A stretch of 64,000 nt of DNA, taken from assembly GCF_007293315.1 (NCBI RefSeq), contig NZ_VLXZ01000002.1, positions 310,001-374,000 on the forward strand. Reading direction: 5' to 3'. How positions within the stretch are numbered: position 1 is the stretch's first letter; each line of letters opens with the position of its first letter. The notes beneath the pieces are model-generated. The model ran no database searches. It was given only the letters and a program-made list of their open reading frames with translations, and was not told the DNA's origin. Below, one piece after another: positions 53,003 to 61,382 of the stretch. This DNA comes from Alkalicoccobacillus porphyridii. Lineage in GTDB: Bacteria; Bacillota; Bacilli; Bacillales; Bacillaceae_D. The translations under genes were made by a program, and so were the position numbers.

Positions 53003-53081
53003 TTATTATTTTGGGAAAAAAGTTTATTTTTCATGGATCTCGTTCTCTTTAGTTAGTAGCTTTCAAAAAAGGAGTGAGAAG

Positions 53082-53246
53082 ATGGGCGTAACACCAGAAT
53101 GGACCATGCTACTCGCAAATGTAGGATTTCCAAGTGCTGTCGCTGTGTATCTATTGCTTCGTTTCGAAAAAAAGATTGCGGATCAAACCTCTGCCATCGA
53201 GGAATTAACACAAGAACTTTCCAATCAACAGGAGGAGGAAGAATAA
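53082..53246 (+). CDS. yvrJ: YvrJ-family small membrane protein, holin-like topology
   Basis: 54 aa: short outside N-terminus (MGVTPEW), one membrane helix (TMLLANVGFPSAVAVYLLL), then RFEKK and a charged heptad-like tail (TSAIEELTQELSNQQEEEE) likely to form a coiled coil in the cytoplasm. It matches YvrJ in size and position beside sigO-rsoA. The same topology is seen in BhlA/UviB-type holins. AAAGGAG precedes the ATG. Only one base separates it from the amidase gene. Confidence 0.85.
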   Translation: MGVTPEWTMLLANVGFPSAVAVYLLLRFEKKIADQTSAIEELTQELSNQQEEEE

Positions 53247-53247
53247 T

Positions 53248-53922
53248 ATGAATATTATCCAAGATTTTATTACAAGTACCAATACAAACCGTCCTGGGAC
53301 AAGCCTTACAGTAGGGTATGTAACCATTCACGAGACTGCAAACACAAATGTAGGAGCAAATGCAGAAATGCATGCTCGTTACGTAAAGGGTGACGATGCA
53401 CAGAATCGTCAAGTCTCATGGCATTATACCGTTGATGATTCAGAGACTTATCAGCATCTACCTACAGATGAAGTAGGTTGGCATGCCGGATCCACTGGCA
53501 ACCATCAATCAATAGGAATTGAGATTTGTGTGAATCAGGATGGGAACTTCATTGCTGCCCGAGCGAATGCGATTAAACTCGTTCAACTTCTTATGCAGCA
53601 ACATGATATTTCCCTCTCACATGTTGTGACACATCAGCACTGGACGGGAAAAAACTGCCCTGCCAATTTGTTAGCTGATTGGGAAGGGTTTATCGCTGAC
53701 GTTGGCAGCTCAACAAATGAGTCGATTGGCACGGTGCGCGTCCTTGCGACTGCTTTGTGGGTATACAATCGTGCCGATTGGGATGCTCGCTATGAAACAG
53801 TTTCACGTGACGAGGTTTTTACGGTCGTACGAGAGCTAACCGTCAATGGCTCCCGCATGTACCAGCTACGAAGTGGTCTGTATATTACAGCCAATCCGGA
53901 ATTTGTGCAGTTTCAGAGTTAG
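53248..53922 (+). CDS. N-acetylmuramoyl-L-alanine amidase (Amidase_2), leaderless
   Basis: 224 aa. The catalytic domain (1-150) has zinc ligands in VTIHETAN (His), and in HQHWTGKNCPAN (His and Cys), plus SWHYTVDD and GNHQSIGIEIC. The C-terminal 60 residues look like a small SH3-type wall-binding domain. No signal peptide is present, so export needs a holin-like route or lysis. It resembles XlyA/CwlA-type endolysins. GAGGAGG lies upstream inside the yvrJ-like gene. Coupling to that gene suggests a two-gene lysis-type unit. Confidence 0.93.
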   Translation: MNIIQDFITSTNTNRPGTSLTVGYVTIHETANTNVGANAEMHARYVKGDDAQNRQVSWHYTVDDSETYQHLPTDEVGWHAGSTGNHQSIGIEICVNQDGNFIAARANAIKLVQLLMQQHDISLSHVVTHQHWTGKNCPANLLADWEGFIADVGSSTNESIGTVRVLATALWVYNRADWDARYETVSRDEVFTVVRELTVNGSRMYQLRSGLYITANPEFVQFQS

Positions 53923-54007
53923 GATAGGAGAAAGGAGAGGATCATCTGCATGTTAAGTGGAATCTACTCAAGATAGGGTCTGTCGGTAAGGTGTTTTGGT
54001 GGTTTAT

Positions 54008-54240
54008 CAAGAGGTTTAGGTGCTTCAGCAAGAGGTTTAAGCTCTTTACCAAGTGCAAGGAGGCTTTACCAAGAAGTTTAGCTATCTCAGCAAGAGGTTT
54101 GTGCTCTTTACCAAGAACGGAGAGGCTTTACCAAGAAGTTTGGCTGTCTCAGCAAGAAACCTGCTCTTTTTACCAAGACCACCTGTACGATACCAAGATG
54201 TATGAGCTTATTACCAAGAGCAACAGCGTTTCACCAAGAA
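54008..54240. repeat. Tandem array: 62-bp unit made of three ~21-bp subunits with CAAG motif
   Basis: CAAG(A) occurs at 54008, 54029, 54050, 54070, 54091, 54112, 54132, 54153, 54174, 54194, 54215 and 54235: spacings 21, 21, 20 repeated, then 21 and 20. Successive 62-base blocks share long stretches (CCAAGAAGTTT, TCAGCAAGA, GCTCTTTACCAAG). It fills the gap between the amidase gene and the terminator at 54280. A 106-codon frame crosses it but is low-complexity and lacks a ribosome site. Confidence 0.85.
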
Positions 54241-54279
54241 CAACGGCATATCCTCCCCATTTCGAGCTCACCACAAAAA

Positions 54280-54304
54280 TAAGAAACGGACAATCGTCCG
54301 TTTC
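54280..54304 (-). terminator. Terminator of the DUF2264 gene
   Basis: AGAAACGGAC and GTCCGTTTCT pair around a four-base centre just beyond the stop; the stem equals that at 51536. Confidence 0.7.
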
Positions 54305-54307
54305 TTT

Positions 54308-56164
54308 CTAATTTGACTCACTCCTATCCTCCATTTCCAACTGCAGCAATGGAACTGTCTCACCTTTTTTATAAAAAGTCACTCGTCCTTCCTGATGTTT
54401 GGCAATAAAGGATGTTTCCCAACCTTCCTGCATTGTCTCTGTAGGAGAGCCGTACACAATCGCTGCTAAGAGGTGTTTTCCTGGATGTAACTCTGTTTTT
54501 AATGTGGGGATGCAGGTCCTAGTTTTCATTAGATTGGTGTTAGCGTTTGGCATGATTAGCGTGGCTTCTCCATGACCTACTATATTTTTTATGGCGCTAC
54601 TTCCTGCGCCTGTTTTGTAGCTCGCAAGTCCCCCCTCTTCCACTGAATGCTGCCCAGTCATAAGTCCTACAGCAAATCCCCCCTCTGCGGCTGTTAGAGG
54701 TCTAGCATTGTTAATACGATGAACCCGAAGATGTGCAGGTAAGCCAGCAATGAGCCAAGTCTCAATTTCCACATCATTCCAGGGGTACCATTTCATATAG
54801 ATGGTTTGATTTGTTATATCTAATTGAGCAGAAGTTCGTTTTACTCGATAGATATTATCCTGTTCACTTAAGGCTAGCATGGAATCAAACGCCCCCTGTT
54901 CCAGCCCCCATTCAGCACGAGGTACGCTGAAGCCAAAATGGCTGGAATAGACGAATTTTTCGTATTTGGCGGATGTGTGTGTATGTGCATTCGTTTCTGT
55001 GTGTCCTGCATTAAAAATAGTCGCGTGGTTCTGGTCACGCACCAATACTTTATTTGCTTCTTTTTGAACAGAGACCTTTTCCAGTTCGGGCATAGGCTTT
55101 TCTTCAACACTCCAAAATAAGTGCTCATCAGGTAAAGCCAGAATTAAAAAGGTCTTTAATGCCCAATAAGGTGAGCCGGGTGAATTATAATTTTCCGCCA
55201 TACACAAGTTTGGATACGCGTAGCCAATAGTAAGTATCCCTTCTGGTGAAAAGATGGGCTGTTGCATCCATTTGCGCAGATGTCTCATGAGCATACCTTT
55301 TATCTCTCCAAGTGAATAAGGTGATACATCCACTTCAGCATAAACAACGGCGCTCCAAAAGCCGGCTTGAGCAAAGCGATAGGTCATACTTCTACCAAAC
55401 GGAACAGCTTCTCCGCCATCAGCAAACCAATATATATAATCTTGAGCAAATAAGGCTGCTCGTTCCTTATAAAGAGTGGCTCGTTTTGGATCTTCCTTCT
55501 CCATCATGACCGCATAAAACAAACTGTAATAATGAATCGCAAAAGAGACATAGTAATCTCGGTGGGCATCGTCTCCATCAGCGTACCAGCCGTTACCTAA
55601 ATAAAAGTCTTCTATTCGTGTTAGCGATTGTTCAATAGTCGACTGACAATAGGCTGCTCCTACATTCTTTAAGCCTAACTGAACAAGTACGGGGAAAAAG
55701 AGCCAATTACAGTCATGACACTTATACTCGCTGCTTTGCGAAAGCCACGTTACCAATCTATCTTTTTCTTCCTTGTTAAGCCCTCCCCAGAATTGATCTG
55801 GAATTAAACACAATGCATAGCCATATACAGACATCTCCACAAGCATTTGGTCATAATCTTTAAGTTCGCCCCAGTACGCTGGATGTTCGGGGTTGGTCCC
55901 ATTTTTGATTCCTACAATTAACGACTGAATGGCCTCTGTCTTGCCACCACCAGTCATAAACGGAGTGACTCCCCACATCAGCCTAGAGAAACCCTCCATG
56001 TCTGTCGTCTTCGTATCAAAGGCAGCCCCCGTATCACCTAAATGAATTCCAGCTTCATCAGGCTTAAATCTTGATATAGCAGGATCGAGAATTTTCATTA
56101 ACATGTTTTCAAGCTCAACCTTTGTCTCTGATCTTATTTGCGAAGAGGAATGTTGCTGACTCAT
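54308..56164 (-). CDS. DUF2264-type polysaccharide-utilisation protein
   Basis: 618 aa, no signal peptide. The N-terminal two thirds are all-alpha, probably an (alpha/alpha) toroid like lyases and unsaturated glycan hydrolases (DMEGFSRLMWGVTPFMTGGG near residue 55, CHDCNWLFFPVLVQLGLKN near 153, YADGDDAHRDYYVSFAIHYY near 200). A beta-rich C-terminal part follows. DUF2264 proteins occur in uronate-polysaccharide loci. It is divergent from the heparinase-type gene and has a cre box over its promoter. Biochemical activity not assigned. Confidence 0.85.
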   Translation of the reverse strand: MSQQHSSSQIRSETKVELENMLMKILDPAISRFKPDEAGIHLGDTGAAFDTKTTDMEGFSRLMWGVTPFMTGGGKTEAIQSLIVGIKNGTNPEHPAYWGELKDYDQMLVEMSVYGYALCLIPDQFWGGLNKEEKDRLVTWLSQSSEYKCHDCNWLFFPVLVQLGLKNVGAAYCQSTIEQSLTRIEDFYLGNGWYADGDDAHRDYYVSFAIHYYSLFYAVMMEKEDPKRATLYKERAALFAQDYIYWFADGGEAVPFGRSMTYRFAQAGFWSAVVYAEVDVSPYSLGEIKGMLMRHLRKWMQQPIFSPEGILTIGYAYPNLCMAENYNSPGSPYWALKTFLILALPDEHLFWSVEEKPMPELEKVSVQKEANKVLVRDQNHATIFNAGHTETNAHTHTSAKYEKFVYSSHFGFSVPRAEWGLEQGAFDSMLALSEQDNIYRVKRTSAQLDITNQTIYMKWYPWNDVEIETWLIAGLPAHLRVHRINNARPLTAAEGGFAVGLMTGQHSVEEGGLASYKTGAGSSAIKNIVGHGEATLIMPNANTNLMKTRTCIPTLKTELHPGKHLLAAIVYGSPTETMQEGWETSFIAKHQEGRVTFYKKGETVPLLQLEMEDRSESN

Positions 56165-56185
56165 GTTTTCACCTTCCTGACAGTT

Positions 56186-56214
56186 GTTATAATAAAGATT
56201 GTAAGCCCTTTCAA
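56186..56214 (-). promoter_or_regulatory. Promoter of the DUF2264 gene with overlapping cre box
   Basis: TTGAAA and TATAAC are 17 bases apart on the minus strand. TGTAAGCCCTTTCA (56200-56213, one deviation from the cre consensus) overlaps the -35 and spacer, so CcpA would exclude polymerase. Confidence 0.65.
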
Positions 56215-56325
56215 TTCATAAAAGTACAACATTTTTTACCGGTGAATAGTTTATATTTTGCTGAAACCATTTAACGATTCACATATCTAGCATGGTTATT
56301 ATGATAGAAGCAGGAGGAGATGTTT

Positions 56326-58101
56326 ATGTCTTTATTTACCGATATTCACGGGAACACCATGACAACCAAACGGGCAAATGAAAAAATTGCCTACTCAAGC
56401 TTTTTACAAAAGTGGGTCAGTGACCTAACAGAGGAAGCTGCAAAGTTGATGCAGGATTCCATTCCTACACTTACGTACACATCTTATGAAGCCTATGATT
56501 CACACGGAGACCGCGAGCCCTATCAGCAGATTTATTTTAATCGCCGTAAACGTTTAAATACATTTGCTATTCTCTTATATTTGAACCCTAAACAAAAAGA
56601 ATATCAAACGCATCTAAAAGATATTCTATGGAGCATCTGTGAAGAATGGACATGGTGTTTACCTGCACATATAAATCGTGACTCTGCCTTTACCCTATCA
56701 GAAAAGAACGACCAAGCCTACGAACAGATTGATTTATTTTCAGCTGAGACGGCTTTTTCTCTAGCCGAAATTCTCATTATGCATGAGACTCGCCTTCCGG
56801 ATTTCATCATCAAACGCATCCGTTATGAGGTTAATAGAAGAATTTTTAAGCCGTTTCTAGAGCGTCAGCACCACTGGGAACAATCCGAGCATAATTGGTC
56901 ATCTGTGTGCTCCGGTTCCATTGGGGCTAGCGCAATCTATCTTATAGAAGACGACAAGCACTTGCAGACGATTCTACAAAAATGCATTCATAGCGTTAAA
57001 TACTTTGTACGTGGACTGACAAGTGAGGGTGTATGTATGGAGGGTTATCACTATTGGCAATATGGGTTTGGCTACTATGTGTATTTTGCTGATTTGCTAT
57101 ATAAGAAAACAGCTGGAGAGGTCAATTTATTTGCGCATGATAAAGTAAAAAAAGCCGCTACCTTTCAGGAAAAAGTATTTATAGATTCACATACAGTCGC
57201 CAACTTCTCCGACGCATTAGAACAAGCCTCTCCTATGCTTGGACTGAGTCATTATTTGCATCATACATATAAAACTGTTCACCTGCCCCACTCTTCCATA
57301 TGTGCACCATATGGGTCTGATCCGTGTTATCGATTTGCACCAGCCATACGCGACCTCCTATGGTTCGATGAAACAAAAGAAGGTACAGATTGGCCAACGC
57401 ATGAGAGCTTTTTTCCTGAAGCACAAGTCTTTGTAAAAACGTCGACCTATCGCCAACAGAAAATAGGCTTTGCTGCAAAAGGTGGACATAATGATGAACC
57501 TCATAACCATAATGATTTAGGGCATTTTATGATTTATGTAAATGGCGTGTCTCTTCTTTCAGATTTGGGTGCGGGGCATTACAACAAGGATTATTTCAGT
57601 CCTTCTCGTTATCAATTTCTAACAAACGGATCTCAAGGGCACTCCGTCCCACAAATTGGCGGGGCCGTCCAAGCATCTGGTAGCACATTTGTATCCAAAG
57701 AGATGGAGCTTACTCCAAACCTCCTATCCATGGAATTGACTTGTGCTTATTCAGTGCCGTCATTATCATCTTTTTTGAGAAGCTGGGATCTTGATACTGA
57801 GAATGGGTTCGTCCGACTAAAAGATTCATTTATCCTTACATCTCCTTCCCAGATCAAAGAACGATATGTCAGCCTTGCCGATGTTGTTGACCAATCTCCA
57901 GGACGCCTGCAGTTATCACGTTTAGGTTTGAAGATCTCGTTACTATTTGATCAGAATGATTGGAACCTTACATTACACCACACCGCATTTCAAACTCATG
58001 ATGGAAGCACTCAAACGGTTGTCCTGATTGATTTCACCTATGAAGCTGTACACGGTAGTAAGGATTTTTGCATTGATTTTCAGGTGGACGCACCCTCGTA
58101 A
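56326..58101 (+). CDS. Heparinase II/III-family polysaccharide lyase-like protein, cytoplasmic
   Basis: 591 aa. The first 350 residues form an alpha/alpha toroid (HHWEQSEHNWSSVCSGSIGA, EGYHYWQYGFGYYVYF). The heparinase II/III beta-sandwich follows, with HNDEPHNHNDLGHFMIYVNG and LLSDLGAGHYNKDYFSPSRY, which hold the catalytic His and metal-site residues of the family. No signal peptide. The start at 56326 follows GGAGG by eight bases; an ATG two codons earlier is too close. Together with the importer behind it, it would cleave imported uronic-acid oligosaccharides. Exact glycan unknown. Confidence 0.9.
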   Translation: MSLFTDIHGNTMTTKRANEKIAYSSFLQKWVSDLTEEAAKLMQDSIPTLTYTSYEAYDSHGDREPYQQIYFNRRKRLNTFAILLYLNPKQKEYQTHLKDILWSICEEWTWCLPAHINRDSAFTLSEKNDQAYEQIDLFSAETAFSLAEILIMHETRLPDFIIKRIRYEVNRRIFKPFLERQHHWEQSEHNWSSVCSGSIGASAIYLIEDDKHLQTILQKCIHSVKYFVRGLTSEGVCMEGYHYWQYGFGYYVYFADLLYKKTAGEVNLFAHDKVKKAATFQEKVFIDSHTVANFSDALEQASPMLGLSHYLHHTYKTVHLPHSSICAPYGSDPCYRFAPAIRDLLWFDETKEGTDWPTHESFFPEAQVFVKTSTYRQQKIGFAAKGGHNDEPHNHNDLGHFMIYVNGVSLLSDLGAGHYNKDYFSPSRYQFLTNGSQGHSVPQIGGAVQASGSTFVSKEMELTPNLLSMELTCAYSVPSLSSFLRSWDLDTENGFVRLKDSFILTSPSQIKERYVSLADVVDQSPGRLQLSRLGLKISLLFDQNDWNLTLHHTAFQTHDGSTQTVVLIDFTYEAVHGSKDFCIDFQVDAPS

Positions 58102-58203
58102 AGTCAAATATGTGCTATCAATAACTCAAAATCCTCTGATGTAAGCGTATTCATTGCGACGTATGCTAGAGATGTACTAATTAGTCGCTATGAAAGAGAG
58201 GAT

Positions 58204-59148
58204 GTGAACCGGTTGGATCCTTTAACGAAAACGAGGCCCACCAAGACCTCAAGAGCTCGCCCCTTAATAAAAGCTAGTACAAAAGAAACGCTGGCTGGCT
58301 ATTTATTTATCGCACCCATGACGATAGGGACCACGATCCTTGTCATCATCCCAATTTTTGCTGCTTTATTTGTGAGCTTTACAGATTGGGTCTTTATAAG
58401 AGGAATCGATGATATGGCTTTTGTGGGCCTGGAGAATTATCAACGCTTGTTAAATGATCAATTATTCATTCAGTCCGTTCGAAATAACGTGTGGTTGATT
58501 GCCGCTGTGCCATTAACGATGATTCTTGCTTTGTGGCTAGCAATTATTATTAACAAGTATGTGTATTTTAAAGGCTTCTTTAAGGTTGTTTATTTCATGC
58601 CATACATTTCGTCTACCGTTGCGATTGCGATTGTTTTTCAGTTATTGTTCCATCCATCGTTTGGTCCAATAAATGAGTTTCTTATTTCTATCGGTATTGA
58701 AAATCCACCTCGTTGGTTAGCTGATTCCAGTTGGGCGCTCATTTCAGTTATCTTAATTACAATTTGGACGTCCATAGGATTTAACCTCATTATCTACATG
58801 GCCGCTTTGCAAAATATACCATTGGAGTTGTATGAAGCTGCCGAGGTAGATGGAGCTAATTTTCTTCAAAAATTTAAAAATATCACTCTACCAACATTGT
58901 CACCTACAACCTTCTTTTTACTCATCACAGGAATTATCTATAGCTTTAAATCCTTTGAGTTAATTGTTGTTCTAACAAGTGGAGGCCCAGGCTATTCCAC
59001 CTCTGTTATCGTGTACTACTTATATGAACAAGCATTTGAGAATCTACGCTCAGGTTATGCTTCGGCTATTTCTATGATTCTGTTATTAATCTTGTTCATC
59101 ATTACCGGTGTTCAATGGATCATTCAAAAAAAATGGGTGAATTACTAG
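58204..59148 (+). CDS. Sugar ABC transporter permease (MalF/UgpA type)
   Basis: 314 aa with a basic N-terminus, six membrane helices and the EAA loop YEAAEVDGANFLQKFKNITLPTLSP. It starts with GTG; the ribosome site (AGAGAGG) is close and mediocre. It is followed after 15 bases by the second permease. The 102-base gap behind the heparinase-type gene has no clear promoter, so co-transcription is likely. Confidence 0.9.
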   Translation: MNRLDPLTKTRPTKTSRARPLIKASTKETLAGYLFIAPMTIGTTILVIIPIFAALFVSFTDWVFIRGIDDMAFVGLENYQRLLNDQLFIQSVRNNVWLIAAVPLTMILALWLAIIINKYVYFKGFFKVVYFMPYISSTVAIAIVFQLLFHPSFGPINEFLISIGIENPPRWLADSSWALISVILITIWTSIGFNLIIYMAALQNIPLELYEAAEVDGANFLQKFKNITLPTLSPTTFFLLITGIIYSFKSFELIVVLTSGGPGYSTSVIVYYLYEQAFENLRSGYASAISMILLLILFIITGVQWIIQKKWVNY

Positions 59149-59163
59149 AAGGGAGTCATCAAC

Positions 59164-59976
59164 ATGAAACTTTCAAAAGTGGTTATCACAATATTTATGG
59201 TTGCTGGTGGCATCCTCTTCCTTCTCCCGTTTCTTTGGATGATTTCCGCCTCGTTGAAGCTGGAAAATGAAGTATTTGCTTATCCGATTAAATGGATTCC
59301 TAGTGATTGGAGGTGGGATAATTATGCATCCGTTTGGGGAGGGAGCTTCCCGCTTTATTATTGGAACTCTATAAAGGTCACGGTAACGACTACCATTATT
59401 TCAACAGTTGTTTCTGCATTAGCGGCGTATGGGTTTTCAAAGATTAACTTTAAAGGGCGTACCATTGCATTTTTGATTGTGCTTTCAACATTTATGATTC
59501 CTGCTCAAGCTATACTAGTACCACAATTTATGCTCTTTATGTATCTTGACTTATTTGACACCCATTTGGGATTGATTTTACTTAATAGTTTTAGCGTGCT
59601 CGGCACATTCATGCTTCGTCAGTTTTTTGTAGGCATTCATGATGATATGATTGCATCTGCAAAAATTGACGGTGCTAATCATTTTACGATTTTCTATAAA
59701 ATTGCCGTTCCTTTAATTATGCCAGCTATTGCAACGTATTCAATCCTTCGATTCATATGGACATGGAATGATTATCAAGGGCCACTCATCTTTCTAAGAT
59801 CAGATTCTTTAGCAACCATTCAACTAGGAATTGCTCGGTTTTCAACGATGAGTGGTGAGTTATATAGCCTCATTATGGCCGGCACTGTTTCTGCCATCAT
59901 TCCCCTTCTGATTATTTTCTTTATTGGGCAGAAATACGTTCTTGAAGGGATTGCTTCCGGAGGGGTAAAGGGATAA
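59164..59976 (+). CDS. Sugar ABC transporter permease (MalG/UgpE type)
   Basis: 270 aa, six helices, EAA loop ASAKIDGANHFTIFYKIAVPLIMP. GAAGGGAG precedes the ATG. It forms the pore with the preceding MalF-type subunit; no ATPase gene is in the locus, so a shared MsmX-type ATPase is expected. Confidence 0.92.
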   Translation: MKLSKVVITIFMVAGGILFLLPFLWMISASLKLENEVFAYPIKWIPSDWRWDNYASVWGGSFPLYYWNSIKVTVTTTIISTVVSALAAYGFSKINFKGRTIAFLIVLSTFMIPAQAILVPQFMLFMYLDLFDTHLGLILLNSFSVLGTFMLRQFFVGIHDDMIASAKIDGANHFTIFYKIAVPLIMPAIATYSILRFIWTWNDYQGPLIFLRSDSLATIQLGIARFSTMSGELYSLIMAGTVSAIIPLLIIFFIGQKYVLEGIASGGVKG

Positions 59977-60012
59977 CACGTTATAACAAAAAAGATTTGG
60001 GAGGAACTAAAA

Positions 60013-61329
60013 ATGAACTTATCGAATAAATGGTTCGTCGGTGTCAGTTTATCTGCTATTGTTTTGGTTACTGGGTGTTCAAATGAAGGCTCAGGGGATG
60101 GAGATTCAGATCAAACTACCATTCGTGTCCATCACTGGTATAATGAAGAACAAGACAATTGGGACGAAGTCTTTGCTGCCTATGAAGAAGAAACAGGCAT
60201 CAAAATTGAATCCGTTACCCCTGAAAATAATGATGCAAATGAAACCTTACAACAAATTGATTTGGCCGCAGCTTCTGGTGATCAGCTTGATGTTATCATG
60301 GTCAACGATGCTGCTAACTACTCGCAACGAATTAGCCAAGGCATGTTTGAGCCATTAAATGATTACCTAGATGAGGCAGGAATTCAATACGAGGATGATT
60401 ATCAAAATGACACCAGTGTAGATAATCAATACTATGCCCTTCCTGGGAAGTATAATCAATCATTTGTCATGCTAAATGAGGACGCTTTAGATGAAGCCGG
60501 ACTTGATATTCCAGTAGATTGGACTTGGGATGACTATATGGATTATGCCGAGGCTTTAACAGAAGGTGAAGGATCTTCTAAGCGATACGGAACCTTTTTT
60601 CATACGTGGGTTGATTATGTGAAATTGGCTGCCATGAATCAATCGGAGCAAAGCAATCTGGTTCAAGATGATGGTGTCACGTCCAATATAAATAGTGATA
60701 TTATTCGCCAGTCTTTAGAGATACGTCAAAGGGGAATAGATGAAGGGTCTGCTACACCTCACGCTGATACCATCTCTCTTGATCTAAATTATCGTCCACA
60801 GTTCTTTTCTGAAAGTGCTGCGATGATTATGACCGGGAGCTGGATGATTAATGAGGCTGGTGGCCGTCCAGAAGAGCCTTCTACATTTAGGACCGCCTTC
60901 GCCCCTTATCCTAAGGCTAATGACAACGACCCTATCACGACTCCTGCTGGGCTTGATTTCCTTACCGTTTATTCTGGTTCTGATCATAAGCAAGAGGCGT
61001 TTGACTTTATACGCTGGTACACTACTGAAGGTATTCTCGATCAAGGTATGTACTATCCCGATTACAAAAATGCTGACATCGATACTGTACTTGACAACCT
61101 CTTAGATAATACGCCAAATATCGAGATGGTTAATCGCGACTCACTACAAGCTACATTGGAGGCGAGTGAGCCAGCTGACATGAATATCCCGGTTCCTTAT
61201 ATTGGGGAAGTTGTAACCGCATACATGAATGAGACAGATCGGTTCTTGTTAGAAGAACAAGACTTGGAAACAACCATCGAGAGAGCTGAAGAAAGTGTAC
61301 AACAAGTAATCGACAATAATGCTAATTAG
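60013..61329 (+). CDS. Sugar-binding lipoprotein of the uronate-glycan importer
   Basis: 438 aa. Signal peptide with lipobox (IVLVTGC), acidic linker, family-1 solute-binding fold (IRVHHWYNEEQDNWDEVFAAYEEETG in outline; DVIMVNDAANYSQRI; AAMIMTGSWMINEAGG). GGGAGG before the ATG. It should deliver an oligosaccharide to the two permeases just upstream. A terminator follows, so it is made in excess over the sensor kinase. Confidence 0.93.
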   Translation: MNLSNKWFVGVSLSAIVLVTGCSNEGSGDGDSDQTTIRVHHWYNEEQDNWDEVFAAYEEETGIKIESVTPENNDANETLQQIDLAAASGDQLDVIMVNDAANYSQRISQGMFEPLNDYLDEAGIQYEDDYQNDTSVDNQYYALPGKYNQSFVMLNEDALDEAGLDIPVDWTWDDYMDYAEALTEGEGSSKRYGTFFHTWVDYVKLAAMNQSEQSNLVQDDGVTSNINSDIIRQSLEIRQRGIDEGSATPHADTISLDLNYRPQFFSESAAMIMTGSWMINEAGGRPEEPSTFRTAFAPYPKANDNDPITTPAGLDFLTVYSGSDHKQEAFDFIRWYTTEGILDQGMYYPDYKNADIDTVLDNLLDNTPNIEMVNRDSLQATLEASEPADMNIPVPYIGEVVTAYMNETDRFLLEEQDLETTIERAEESVQQVIDNNAN

Positions 61330-61336
61330 TAGGATC

Positions 61337-61364
61337 AAGGGAGGTGCCTGACACCTCCCTTTTT
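61337..61364 (+). terminator. Attenuating terminator between transporter and kinase genes
   Basis: AAGGGAGGTG and CACCTCCCTT pair fully around CCTGA, followed by TTT. It lies between the binding-protein gene and the kinase gene of one strand run. Confidence 0.88.
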
Positions 61365-61382
61365 AATAAAGGATGTGAGGAC

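Noticed and set aside
52915-53081. Upstream extension of the YvrJ-like frame (start at 52734)
   Set aside because: It would read back through the divergent sigO promoter and gene; AAAGGAG marks the ATG at 53082.
53082-53922. Prophage remnant
   Set aside because: The holin/endolysin-like pair is tempting, but no other phage genes, integrase or att-like repeats flank it, and the sigO-rsoA-yvrJ context is a known chromosomal arrangement.
54008-54240. CRISPR array
   Set aside because: Repeats are only about 8-11 conserved bases at 20-21 bp, with no 25-35 bp spacers, leader or cas genes.
53991-54311. 106-codon plus-strand frame over the CAAG array
   Set aside because: It only reflects the 62-bp repeat (low-complexity Leu/Ser/Arg/Phe pattern), has no ribosome binding site and overlaps the DUF2264 terminator.
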